Assembly (NCBI GenBank): GCA_938016235.1
Contig: CALLPU010000287.1
Span: 1-7,013, forward strand
DNA: 7,013 nt
DNA from: an uncultured Granulosicoccus sp.
GTDB taxonomy: Bacteria > Pseudomonadota > Gammaproteobacteria > Granulosicoccales > Granulosicoccaceae
Reading direction: 5' to 3'
Position numbers and translations under genes: made by a program
Shown here: one piece after another, positions 1-6,510 of the stretch
Layout of the letters: each line of letters opens with the position of its first letter
Position numbering within the stretch: the stretch's first letter is position 1
Notes under the pieces: model-generated
What the model saw: the letters and a program-made list of their open reading frames with translations, nothing else
What the model was told of the DNA's origin: nothing
Databases searched by the model: none

Positions 1-1
1 G

Positions 2-157
2 GGTTGTGACATCGCCATGGCGCGAGTGGCGATTGAGGTAGCTGCCACCGGTACACAGCTGGAGATCGGTCGGCTCGATGGTCGGATGAAACGGTTGGTC
101 GCCACCGTTACCGATATTCCGTTCGTGGATCCGAAGCGTGAACGGGCGAGAGCCTGA
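2..157 (+). CDS. GcvT/aminomethyltransferase-family protein, C-terminal fragment
   Basis: The reading frame is open from the left edge of the window and ends at TGA (155-157), leaving the last 51 residues; the 5' part lies outside. The visible part reads as the C-terminal barrel of the GcvT family: a segment GCDIAMARVAIE, then a GTQLEIG strand, a basic DGRMKR stretch and the terminal IPFVDPKRERAR, which matches the family's usual ending in PF-x-DP followed by arginines. Members transfer one-carbon units to tetrahydrofolate: glycine cleavage T-protein, the C-terminal half of sarcosine or dimethylglycine dehydrogenases, or DMSP demethylase DmdA. The fragment is too short to tell these apart. 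It converges on the symporter gene and belongs to a separate transcription unit from everything else here. The family is moderately secure; the substrate is unknown. Confidence 0.6.
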   Translation, partial: GCDIAMARVAIEVAATGTQLEIGRLDGRMKRLVATVTDIPFVDPKRERARA

Positions 158-194
158 GCATCATACTAAACACGCATTGCCGGCTTCTACATCC

Positions 195-228
195 AGGTGC
201 CTGTTCACGGAGGAGTGAACAGGCACCT
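195..228 (+). terminator. Perfect 14-bp hairpin between convergent genes, probable (bidirectional) terminator
   Basis: The arm AGGTGCCTGTTCAC (195-208) pairs perfectly with GTGAACAGGCACCT (215-228) around a 6-nt GGAGGA loop. On the plus strand it starts 38 bp after the stop of the GcvT-family gene and is followed by TTGTCCTT, a weak U-tract. On the minus strand it starts 21 bp after the symporter stop but lacks a U-run there. Position and stem strength support a terminator for the plus-strand gene and possibly for both. The remainder of the 158-249 spacer shows nothing else recognisable. Confidence 0.75.
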
Positions 229-249
229 TGTCCTTACATCACAGCAGGC

Positions 250-1797
250 TTAGTGTGAAAATTTCCTGATTTCACCCGACTTCAAACGCGACGCGTACGA
301 GGCCAGTTCTTTCTTCACAATGGACATCAGAAAGTACAGGCCAGTGATGTTCACAACCGCCATGGCGAAGATGGCAGCATCTGAAAAATCAATGACGGGC
401 CCAAGGCTGGCAGCTGCACCGATCACGATGAAAATGCAGAAGATAACCTTGAAGATAATCTCCGATACCTTGCCTTCACCGAACAGATAGGTCCACGCTT
501 TCAGACCATAGTACGACCAGGAGATCATCGTTGAGAACGCAAACAGCACTACCGCTATTGCCAGAACATACGGGAACCAGCTTATTGCCGATCCGAACGC
601 TGCCGAGGTTAATGCAACACCTGAATTACCGTCAACAGTGGCAATGGATCCGCCTTCAACCATATACAGGCTGGTGGCAGGATCGATCAGCAGTTGCCCT
701 GAGATGGTGATGACCAACGCCGTCATCGTACAAATGACGACTGTGTCAATCAGTGGCTCAAGCAGGGACACGAAACCTTCGGTAATCGGCTCTTTGGTTT
801 TTACCGCAGAGTGAGCGATGGCGGCAGATCCCACACCAGCCTCGTTAGAGAATGCGGCACGCTTGAATCCTTGAATCAGAGCGCCAACAAAACCACCCGC
901 AACACCCAGACCCGTGAACGCTCCATCGAAAATCTGACCAAACGCCCAGCCGATCTTGTCAAAATTGATGATCAGAATAACGAGCGCTGCACCCACATAA
1001 AGGATGCCCATGAAAGGAACGACTTTTTCAGTGACTCGGGCGATGGATTTGACACCACCGACAATGACGGCGAACACAACGATCGCAAAGATGATACCGG
1101 TGATCCAGCCCGGGTAATCGCCAACGATACCGGAGATCTGCGCGTGCGCCTGGTTAGCCTGGAACATGTTGCCGCCACCCAGCGCACCGAGTATGCAGAA
1201 AACCGAAAACAGGACAGCCAGGATTTTTCCGCCCGGCAGCCCGCGCTCTTTAAAGCCCTTGGAGATGTAATACATCGGGCCACCTGAAACGGTGCCATCC
1301 GGATACTCGTTTCGGTATTTGACGCCGAGTGTGCATTCCGTGAATTTCGAGGCCATCCCTAACAGACCGGCGAGAATCATCCAGAACGTGGCGCCCGGGC
1401 CACCAATACCGACCGCAACCGCAACGCCTGCGATATTTCCCAGCCCGACCGTACCGGACAGTGCCGTAGCCAGTGCCTGGAAATGGCTGACTTCGCCAGC
1501 GTCCTTGGGGTCGGAGTAATCACCTTTGACCAACGAGATGGCGTGAGAAAAGAAACGCAACTGTACGAATCCGAAATACAGCGTAAATATGGTTGCGGCT
1601 ACAACGAGCCACATCACGATCCACGGAAAACTGGTGCCGGGAAGTGGTGCGAAGATCAGACTCACGAAGGGTCCGGTGAACGAGGCGAAGGCTTCATTGA
1701 CCTTCTGATCAAGAGACATGGCATCTTGCGCGTACGCTGCTGGTGTCAGCGCCGCGAATGCAATGAATGAGAGGAATAGTCGAGATATCAGTGTCAT
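250..1797 (-). CDS. AGCS family sodium:alanine/glycine symporter
   Basis: This is a 515-residue polytopic inner-membrane protein, a full-length member of the alanine or glycine:cation symporter (AGCS, AlsT/DagA) family, which imports small neutral amino acids with Na+ or H+. The family signature is clear: ALATALSGTVGLGNIAGVA at about 108-126, followed by GIGGPGATFWM at 130-140. The conserved AFSNEAGVGSA (315-325) and a SGGPMYY motif (171-177) are also present. I count roughly ten to eleven hydrophobic helices. The N-terminus (1-23) looks like a signal peptide ending in AYA before QDA, a form seen in some marine AGCS proteins. I chose the ATG at 1797 because GAGGA (1805-1809) lies 7 bp upstream; a longer frame from 1833 would run into the uspA-like gene. 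The gene follows the UspA-type gene by 10 bp, so the two are probably cotranscribed. Alanine or glycine is the likely substrate but cannot be fixed from sequence. Confidence 0.95.
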   Translation of the reverse strand: MTLISRLFLSFIAFAALTPAAYAQDAMSLDQKVNEAFASFTGPFVSLIFAPLPGTSFPWIVMWLVVAATIFTLYFGFVQLRFFSHAISLVKGDYSDPKDAGEVSHFQALATALSGTVGLGNIAGVAVAVGIGGPGATFWMILAGLLGMASKFTECTLGVKYRNEYPDGTVSGGPMYYISKGFKERGLPGGKILAVLFSVFCILGALGGGNMFQANQAHAQISGIVGDYPGWITGIIFAIVVFAVIVGGVKSIARVTEKVVPFMGILYVGAALVILIINFDKIGWAFGQIFDGAFTGLGVAGGFVGALIQGFKRAAFSNEAGVGSAAIAHSAVKTKEPITEGFVSLLEPLIDTVVICTMTALVITISGQLLIDPATSLYMVEGGSIATVDGNSGVALTSAAFGSAISWFPYVLAIAVVLFAFSTMISWSYYGLKAWTYLFGEGKVSEIIFKVIFCIFIVIGAAASLGPVIDFSDAAIFAMAVVNITGLYFLMSIVKKELASYASRLKSGEIRKFSH

Positions 1798-1804
1798 GTT
1801 TTGG

Positions 1805-1809
1805 TCCTC
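1805..1809 (-). promoter_or_regulatory. Ribosome binding site of the symporter, overlapping the upstream stop codon
   Basis: On the minus strand GAGGA sits 7 nt before the symporter ATG (1797-1795). Its first two bases are the last two bases of the UspA-type gene's TGA (1810-1808). The arrangement decides the symporter start and suggests that translation of the two genes is coupled. Confidence 0.8.
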
Positions 1810-2245
1810 ATCCGACGACGGTGACGGGCACACTGGCGCTCATCACAAGATTAGCAGTGGAGCTGCCGAACAGCCGCTTGGCGAAACCACCTTCCGAAGA
1901 ACGGCTGACGATAAGCTGATCGGCACCTTCTTCGAGGCAGATGGCGTTCAACGTGTCAGCAACATCACCGTGACGCACTACACCGCGCGCATTGATGGAT
2001 TCTGCGGATAGCGCACTGACTGCCGGATTAATGACGCGTTCAGTCGCCGTGCTGATTTCCTGCTCGCGGCGTTTGTGGCGCACAGCGTTTTCTTCGGCTG
2101 TCTGAAAAGAGTACGGAGACCACTCGATGACATACACAATCAGCAATTCACAATCGCCGATCAGTTTGGCCATTCGTTTTGCATAGGCAAGAGCTCGATC
2201 TCCGGAACCGTGTCCATCCAGACCGATTACCAGTTTTGTCGTCAT
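1808..2245 (-). CDS. UspA-family universal stress protein with altered nucleotide-binding loop
   Basis: This single-domain universal stress protein has 145 residues, the usual length for the family. The N-terminus KLVIGLDGHGSGDRALAYA gives the first beta strand with conserved Asp10 and the following helix. The C-terminal part has a DTLNAICLEEGADQLIVS block, then the loop, and ends in the typical ASVPVTVVG strand. ATP-binding members carry G-x2-G-x9-G-S/T. Here the same spacing reads Ser114-x2-Ser117-x9-Gly127-Ser128, so both upstream glycines are serine. ATP binding may be weakened, or another ligand used; this is inference. The ATG at 2245 has AGAGGA 9 nt upstream (2255-2260). The gene is the first of a two-gene unit with the AGCS symporter. 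UspA domains encoded beside transporters often modulate them or the stress response linked to them, but no specific role can be read here. Confidence 0.92.
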   Translation of the reverse strand: MTTKLVIGLDGHGSGDRALAYAKRMAKLIGDCELLIVYVIEWSPYSFQTAEENAVRHKRREQEISTATERVINPAVSALSAESINARGVVRHGDVADTLNAICLEEGADQLIVSRSSEGGFAKRLFGSSTANLVMSASVPVTVVG

Positions 2246-2374
2246 GTTTTTATTTCCTCTTGGTTCGAAGGACTAGTATTCGCCAAAACCAGTAGCCCAT
2301 TAACCTGTATCAATCTTAACCAGAGGATTTCGGACTATTGTGTCCGTGTAACACGCACTATTGTGACGACCGGT
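2246..2374 (-). promoter_or_regulatory. Promoter-type spacer upstream of the uspA-like/symporter pair, with short repeats
   Basis: This is the largest untranslated gap within the minus-strand gene series, 129 bp from the hydratase stop to the UspA-type start. It is more AT-rich than the flanking genes. It holds two direct copies of ACTATTGTG (2334-2342 and 2357-2365) 23 bp apart. Between and around them are CGGAC/GTCCG (2331-2335 with 2342-2346) and the small palindrome CGTGT-A-ACACG (2345-2355). A weak minus-strand -10-like AATACT lies near 2270-2275, with only a poor -35. No convincing terminator for the catabolic operon is seen, so some readthrough into the uspA-like gene is possible. The promoter assignment is inferred from position. 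Confidence 0.4.
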
Positions 2375-3151
2375 TTAATCGGTCCAGCGCGCTGGGCGTT
2401 TTTCCAGGAACGCACCGAGCCCTTCTTGTGCCTCATCACCGGTTCTGATGGCGGCCAATCTGTCGCAGAGATTGTCGCGAAGCTCTGTGTTGATGGGTCT
2501 GCCGGCAACATCGGCTATCAATTTTTTGGCGCTCTCCTGCGCATTCGGACCTGCGCCAAGCAAGGCAGTGACATGCTCTTCCACGCGGGTATCCATGTTG
2601 TCTGTGGAGCAGACGTCATGCACCAGTCCGAGGCGATAGGCTTCCACGGCGTCTATGCGTTCACCGGTCAGAAAATAACGGCGTGCGGCTCTGGGGCCGA
2701 TGGCTGCCAGCGAGTAGGGGCTGATGGTTGCCGGGATAATGCCCAATTTCACTTCTGAAAAGGCGAACTGCGCTGATTCACTGGCAACAACAATATCGCA
2801 GCAGCACGCCAGCCCGGTTCCACCACCCAGAGCAGCGCCCTGAATACGGGCAACCGTGGGTCGCGCGAAGCTATTGACCGAATCGAGCATGTCGGAAAAG
2901 GCCATGGCGTCAGCACGATTTTCGGCTTCGCTCAGGGAGGCCGACGCCTTCATCCAGTTGATGTCGGCCCCGGCACAAAAGTGTTTGCCGCTGGCGGCAA
3001 TGACAAGCAAGCGCGTGTTGCTGGTCAGCTTTTTCACGGTAATGGTCAGTTCATCAATGAAGGCGCGATTGATCGCGTTGTACTGCTCGGGTCTGTTCAG
3101 GGTAATCGTGGTGACACCCCGTGCGTCAGTCTGTGTTTTCAGGTACGGCAT
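2375..3151 (-). CDS. liuC: Enoyl-CoA hydratase/isomerase family, probable methylglutaconyl-CoA hydratase (LiuC-like)
   Basis: This 258-residue cytoplasmic crotonase-fold enzyme is probably the 3-methylglutaconyl-CoA hydratase of leucine/isovalerate breakdown, giving HMG-CoA. Evidence includes TLNRPEQYNAIN (17-28), oxyanion-hole segment HFCAGADINWM (57-67) with the LiuC-typical NWM, LGGGTGLACCCDI (108-120), and SEVKLGIIPATISPY (132-146) followed by GPRAARRYFLTGERIDA. The last block is much closer to LiuC than to FadB or PaaF. Glu133 matches the second crotonase glutamate. The first (Glu144 of rat crotonase) is replaced by Gly113, as I recall for LiuC-type proteins. I start at ATG 3151 because the family begins here; the frame stays open upstream to 3328 but that part overlaps the membrane-protein gene and resembles nothing. 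The upstream gene's stop is 2 bp before this start, so translation is probably coupled. It is the last gene of the LiuR-headed operon. A more general enoyl-CoA hydratase role remains possible. Confidence 0.85.
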   Translation of the reverse strand: MPYLKTQTDARGVTTITLNRPEQYNAINRAFIDELTITVKKLTSNTRLLVIAASGKHFCAGADINWMKASASLSEAENRADAMAFSDMLDSVNSFARPTVARIQGAALGGGTGLACCCDIVVASESAQFAFSEVKLGIIPATISPYSLAAIGPRAARRYFLTGERIDAVEAYRLGLVHDVCSTDNMDTRVEEHVTALLGAGPNAQESAKKLIADVAGRPINTELRDNLCDRLAAIRTGDEAQEGLGAFLEKRPARWTD

Positions 3152-3153
3152 CT

Positions 3154-3501
3154 TTACCAATGTCGGTTTAGTGGTTGGTGGTGTCTCCAGTGATGCAGCG
3201 TCGTCAGTAGCCGGTACCCGACCCACAGCGCCACAACGAAGACCGGCCAGGGTGTTTTCCATAGGTTCCACGCACAGAACGCCGCGGCATAAGCGGCCAG
3301 TGCTACCCAGAAAGTGACTATCAGCCATCGAAGGTGTGAGTGATAGGCCGTACCGGCAGTGGCTGCCTGCGACACATGAGCAATCAACACACCGATGATG
3401 GCGGTGACGCCGAACAGCACATGCAAGCCCATCAGCAGCATGACAAGCAGGGATAATCGGCGCGGCTGGTTGCTGCGCGTTGAATCCTGAACAGCTACCA
3501 T
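3154..3501 (-). CDS. Small three-helix membrane protein, DUF4870-like
   Basis: This 115-residue protein has three predicted membrane helices at about 16-41, 58-79 and 83-101, a basic N-terminus and a histidine/arginine-rich tail (HHWRHHQPLNRHW). The segment between helix 1 and helix 2, IIGVLIAHV followed by YHSHLRWLIVTFWVAL, resembles the pattern of the DUF4870 group (helix, small loop, H-x-RW-x2-TFW), whose function is unknown. Its ATG (3501) overlaps the end of the isomerase-like gene by 7 bp, and its TAA (3156-3154) is 2 bp before the hydratase ATG. It is therefore locked into the operon on both sides. The frame is clearly coding: its hydrophobic pattern is coherent and the spacing is operon-like. 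The family match is from memory of the motif and moderately weak. I assign no function. Confidence 0.8.
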   Translation of the reverse strand: MVAVQDSTRSNQPRRLSLLVMLLMGLHVLFGVTAIIGVLIAHVSQAATAGTAYHSHLRWLIVTFWVALAAYAAAFCAWNLWKTPWPVFVVALWVGYRLLTTLHHWRHHQPLNRHW

Positions 3502-4109
3502 CCGCCGGTCTTGAGCCAGCGGCCCAGTTGTTCCAGACGATCGTGGCCCCAGAATTTTTCCCCGTTTACCACCATCATGGGTGACCCGAAAATGCCCACC
3601 TCGATAGCGTTGTTAACCTCGGATTTTAACGATTCCTTGATAGCGGGCTGCTGTATCGCCTCTAACAGATCTTCAGCTTGAATGCCCTGTTCAGAGGCGC
3701 AGGCACCGAGGATACCGGGATTGGTAATGTCTTTACCCTGCGTGTAATACGCCCGAAACGTGGCATGCACGAACTCACTGGTTTTCGATCGGACGGACTC
3801 ATCTTCATGGTCACGAATCCACAGAGTGGCCCTGCAGGCGGCAACTGCCGGAATCGGGAAGGTTGCCGGATGCTGATAATCCAGCTCATGTTCTCTGGCA
3901 GCCCGGGCAAAATCCATGATCGCGTAATCACCTTTCAATGGCGCTTCGGTCAGTGGGGCTTGACCCGTGACCTTGAAAACGGCACCGAGCAAAATAGGGC
4001 GCCACACCACCGTGTAATCGTTGGCACTGGCAACGGCTTCAATTCGCTCACTCGCCAGATACCCATAGGGTGATGAATAGTCGTAGTAGAAATCGATGAG
4101 TCTGGACAT
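3495..4109 (-). CDS. DsbA-fold 2-hydroxychromene-2-carboxylate isomerase / kappa-class GST-like protein
   Basis: This 204-residue protein of the thioredoxin-like DsbA superfamily is full length for the 2-hydroxychromene-2-carboxylate isomerase family. The start FYYDYSSPYGYLASERIE is the family hallmark: the DsbA CxxC is replaced by a Ser-Pro element, with Ser13 in the place of the catalytic serine of NahD. A helical insertion follows (about 60-165), then the C-terminal thioredoxin half with GIFGSPMMVVNGEKFWGHDRLEQL (172-195), which carries the cis-Pro (Pro177). NahD uses glutathione in naphthalene breakdown, and kappa GSTs share the fold. No aromatic pathway genes are nearby, so the substrate here is unknown, perhaps a CoA or glutathione adduct. 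I chose ATG 4109, with AAGAGAAC just upstream, over the open frame up to 4214, which overlaps the acyl-CoA dehydrogenase gene. It lies 34 bp after that gene. Confidence 0.88.
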   Translation of the reverse strand: MSRLIDFYYDYSSPYGYLASERIEAVASANDYTVVWRPILLGAVFKVTGQAPLTEAPLKGDYAIMDFARAAREHELDYQHPATFPIPAVAACRATLWIRDHEDESVRSKTSEFVHATFRAYYTQGKDITNPGILGACASEQGIQAEDLLEAIQQPAIKESLKSEVNNAIEVGIFGSPMMVVNGEKFWGHDRLEQLGRWLKTGGW

Positions 4110-4143
4110 GTTGTTCTCTTGCCTTTTGCTGATAGTGAGCACC

Positions 4144-5289
4144 TTACAGGGTTGACTGGCGTGACCCCAGTGCACGACTGATGACCAGTCGTTGAATCTC
4201 AGAGGTGCCTTCATACAACTGACACACGCGTATGTCTCTGGCTATCCGTTCTACGGCATAGTCGCGCAGATAGCCATACCCACCATGAATCTGTATGGCG
4301 TCCGAGCAGACTTTTTCGGCCATTTCGCTGGCAAACAGTTTGGCCATTGAAGCCTCCACCAGGCACTGTTGCCCGGCATCTCGAAGCATGGCCGCACGCA
4401 GCACCATCAACCGCGCAGCGTCGAGTTGTGTTGCCATGTCGGCTAGCTTGAAACCGATTGCCTGATGCTCGATGATCGGTTTGCCAAAGCTTTTTCGCTC
4501 CTGTGCAAACCGTAAGGCATGCTCATAGGCACTGCGGGCCATGCCAACCGATTGCGCCGCAATGCCGATGCGGCCACCCTCCAGATTGGACAGGGCGATG
4601 CGGTAGCCGTCGCCCTCATCACCCAATCTGTCGGCTATCGGAACGCAGCAGTCGTCCAGCATGATCTGACAGGTCTCCGAGGCGCGTTGTCCCATCTTTT
4701 CTTCAAAGCGGCTGACGTTATAGCCGGGGTTGTCTGTATTGACAATAAAGGCGGACAGCCCGCCCTTGCCTTCCCCGGTTCGGGCAAACACAATTGCAAG
4801 CCCGGCACTTTTGCCGCTCGTGATGAATTGCTTGCAACCATTGAGGCGGTAATGGTCGTCGTGAAGAACGGCGGTGGTACTGATGGCAGATGCATCTGAA
4901 CCGGCGTCGGGTTCGGTCAGGCAAAAAGCACCTAACAGCTCGCCGCTGGCCATGTCTGGAAGATAGCGCGACTGTTGCTGCTCGGTGCCAAACCTGAGCA
5001 AGGGCATGCATCCGACAGAATTGTGCACGCTCATGATAGTTGAACAAGAGCCGTCGCCGGCAGCGATTTCTTCCAGTGCCAGTGCATACGCCACGTTGTC
5101 CGCTTCCGCACCGCCGAATGATTCGGGAACCAGCATCCCCAGAAAACCCAGGGCGCCCATCTGCGCTATGGCGTCAGCCGGAAACTGACTGAGCCTGTCG
5201 TTCTCTGCAGCCTGCGGTGCCAGCACGGATTGGGCAAAGTCACGGGCGGTGTCGCGTATCAGGCGCTGTTCTTCTGTCAGGGTCAGCAT
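4144..5289 (-). CDS. Short/branched-chain acyl-CoA dehydrogenase
   Basis: This is an FAD-dependent acyl-CoA dehydrogenase of 381 residues, the normal length for the butyryl/2-methyl-branched group, which passes electrons to ETF. Domain order is the N-terminal helical domain (1-118), the middle beta domain opened by signature 1 AFCLTEPDAGSDASAIS (121-137), and the C-terminal helical domain with RFAQERKSFGKPI (260-272) and signature 2 QIHGGYGYLRDYAVER (333-348). The catalytic base is Glu360 in LYEGTSEIQRL. Because isovaleryl-CoA dehydrogenase keeps its base in another helix and lacks this glutamate, the protein is more likely to use butyryl-, isobutyryl- or 2-methylbutyryl-CoA. The ATG (5289) is 6 bp after the thiolase stop, with no clear Shine-Dalgarno close to it, suggesting coupled translation. 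The context is consistent with isoleucine/valine or mixed short-chain catabolism. The substrate assignment is inference. Confidence 0.95.
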   Translation of the reverse strand: MLTLTEEQRLIRDTARDFAQSVLAPQAAENDRLSQFPADAIAQMGALGFLGMLVPESFGGAEADNVAYALALEEIAAGDGSCSTIMSVHNSVGCMPLLRFGTEQQQSRYLPDMASGELLGAFCLTEPDAGSDASAISTTAVLHDDHYRLNGCKQFITSGKSAGLAIVFARTGEGKGGLSAFIVNTDNPGYNVSRFEEKMGQRASETCQIMLDDCCVPIADRLGDEGDGYRIALSNLEGGRIGIAAQSVGMARSAYEHALRFAQERKSFGKPIIEHQAIGFKLADMATQLDAARLMVLRAAMLRDAGQQCLVEASMAKLFASEMAEKVCSDAIQIHGGYGYLRDYAVERIARDIRVCQLYEGTSEIQRLVISRALGSRQSTL

Positions 5290-5295
5290 GATGAA

Positions 5296-6492
5296 TCAAC
5301 GAAGCCTTTCGATGGCAACAGCGGTGGCTTCGCCGCCACCAATGCACAGCGAGGCAACACCAGTCGATAAATCGTGGTGTTCCAGTGCATTCATGAGGGT
5401 CACCAGGATACGGGCACCTGATGCGCCTACCGGATGGCCCAGCGCACACGCACCGCCGTGAATGTTGACCCTGCCGTCATCAAGTCCCAACTCTTTTATA
5501 GCTGCCATGGTCACTACGGCAAAGGCTTCATTGATCTCGTACAAATCGATATCTGCAGCCTGCCTGCCCAGCCTGTCAAGCAGCTTTTGCATGGCGTATA
5601 CCGGGGCAGTGGTGAACCAGGCGGGCGCTTGAGCATGACTTGCGTGTCCGAGTATTCTTGCGCGAGGCGTCAGGTTGCGTTTTTCAGCTTCAGACAGCTT
5701 CATCATGACAAGCGCAGCCGCACCGTCAGAAATTGAACTTGCATTGGCCGCTGTCACGGTGCCATCCTTGGCAAAAGCGGGCCGGAGTGTCGGAATGCGT
5801 TCTAGGTTGGCCTTGGGCGGTTGCTCGTCGGTGGAGATGGTTCGATCACCCTTGCGCGATTGCAGTATCACAGGTTCTATCTCTCGGGCAAACACGCCGT
5901 TATGCATGGCTTCCTGTGCCCGCTTGAGCGAATTGATGGCGAATGAATCCTGCGCCTCACGTGTGAACTGATAATGCGTGGCGGTTTGTTCGGCGAAATG
6001 CCCCATCAGCCTGCCAGGCTCATAGGCATCCTCAAGCCCGTCCAGAAACATGTGATCCTTGACCTCGCCATGGCCCATGCGTAATCCATCACGCACCTTG
6101 GGCAGAATATACGGTGCATTGCTCATGCTCTCCAAACCGCCGGCCACCATCACCTCATTGCTGCCCGCGCCGAGTAGATCGTGTGCGAGCATGACAGCCT
6201 TCATGCCAGAGCCGCACATCTTGTTGATGGTGGTGCAGCCGGCACCCTGCGGAATGCCACCACCCAGAGAGGCCTGCCGGGCAGGTGCCTGACCCAGGCC
6301 TGCAGGCAACACGCAGCCCATGATGACCTCATCGACTGCGTCCCCTGTTACCCCGGCTCTGGACAGCGCTGCACGAATACTGACAGCGCCCAGTTGCGGT
6401 GCTGTTGCGCTGGCAAGATCGCCCTGAAATCCACCCATGGGCGTGCGCGCGCCATCGACGATGACGATGGGATCACTGGATTGTGTATGCAT
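5296..6492 (-). CDS. Acetyl-CoA C-acyltransferase (degradative-type thiolase)
   Basis: This 398-residue cytoplasmic thiolase is complete. It catalyses CoA-dependent cleavage of a 3-ketoacyl-CoA: acetoacetyl-CoA to acetyl-CoA, or 2-methylacetoacetyl-CoA to acetyl- plus propionyl-CoA in isoleucine breakdown. Catalytic elements are all visible: nucleophile Cys93 in NKMCGSGMKAV, Asn321 in NEAF, His353 in GGACALGHPVGASGARI, and acid/base Cys383 in SLCIGGGEATA. The N-terminus PIVIVDGARTPMGGF is typical, so ATG 6492 is the right start although no good Shine-Dalgarno precedes it. The gene begins 18 bp after the regulator's stop and ends 6 bp before the acyl-CoA dehydrogenase. The chain is AtoB/ACAT-like in length and motifs. 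Acetoacetyl-CoA from leucine and 2-methylacetoacetyl-CoA from isoleucine both fit the operon; sequence alone does not separate them. Confidence 0.95.
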   Translation of the reverse strand: MHTQSSDPIVIVDGARTPMGGFQGDLASATAPQLGAVSIRAALSRAGVTGDAVDEVIMGCVLPAGLGQAPARQASLGGGIPQGAGCTTINKMCGSGMKAVMLAHDLLGAGSNEVMVAGGLESMSNAPYILPKVRDGLRMGHGEVKDHMFLDGLEDAYEPGRLMGHFAEQTATHYQFTREAQDSFAINSLKRAQEAMHNGVFAREIEPVILQSRKGDRTISTDEQPPKANLERIPTLRPAFAKDGTVTAANASSISDGAAALVMMKLSEAEKRNLTPRARILGHASHAQAPAWFTTAPVYAMQKLLDRLGRQAADIDLYEINEAFAVVTMAAIKELGLDDGRVNIHGGACALGHPVGASGARILVTLMNALEHHDLSTGVASLCIGGGEATAVAIERLR

Positions 6493-6510
6493 GGTTTTGA
6501 GATAGTCTGT

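Noticed and set aside
811..1287. Plus-strand open frame opposite the symporter
   Set aside because: Highly charged, low-quality translation antisense to the conserved symporter core; no ribosome binding site or family pattern.
2368..2384. GACCG/CGGTC hairpin across the hydratase stop codon as an operon terminator
   Set aside because: Only 5 bp of stem, overlaps the coding end and lacks a following U-run.
2075..2758. Plus-strand open frame (227 codons) across the uspA-like start, spacer and hydratase end
   Set aside because: Cysteine-rich, domain-free translation antisense to conserved genes; the frame crosses a promoter-type spacer.
3152..3328. N-terminal extension of the hydratase to 3328
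   Set aside because: The added residues resemble no crotonase N-terminus and overlap the membrane-protein gene; ATG 3151 gives the normal family start.
4110..4214. N-terminal extension of the isomerase-like protein to 4214
   Set aside because: It would overlap the acyl-CoA dehydrogenase gene and precede the family's usual start near MSRLIDFYYDY.
2..6492. A DMSP demethylation cluster (DmdA-like GcvT fragment plus acyl-CoA dehydrogenase and hydratase)
   Set aside because: The dehydrogenase is 381 residues, far shorter than DmdC-type enzymes; the hydratase looks like LiuC, no CoA ligase is present, and the GcvT fragment is in a separate convergent unit beyond a hairpin.
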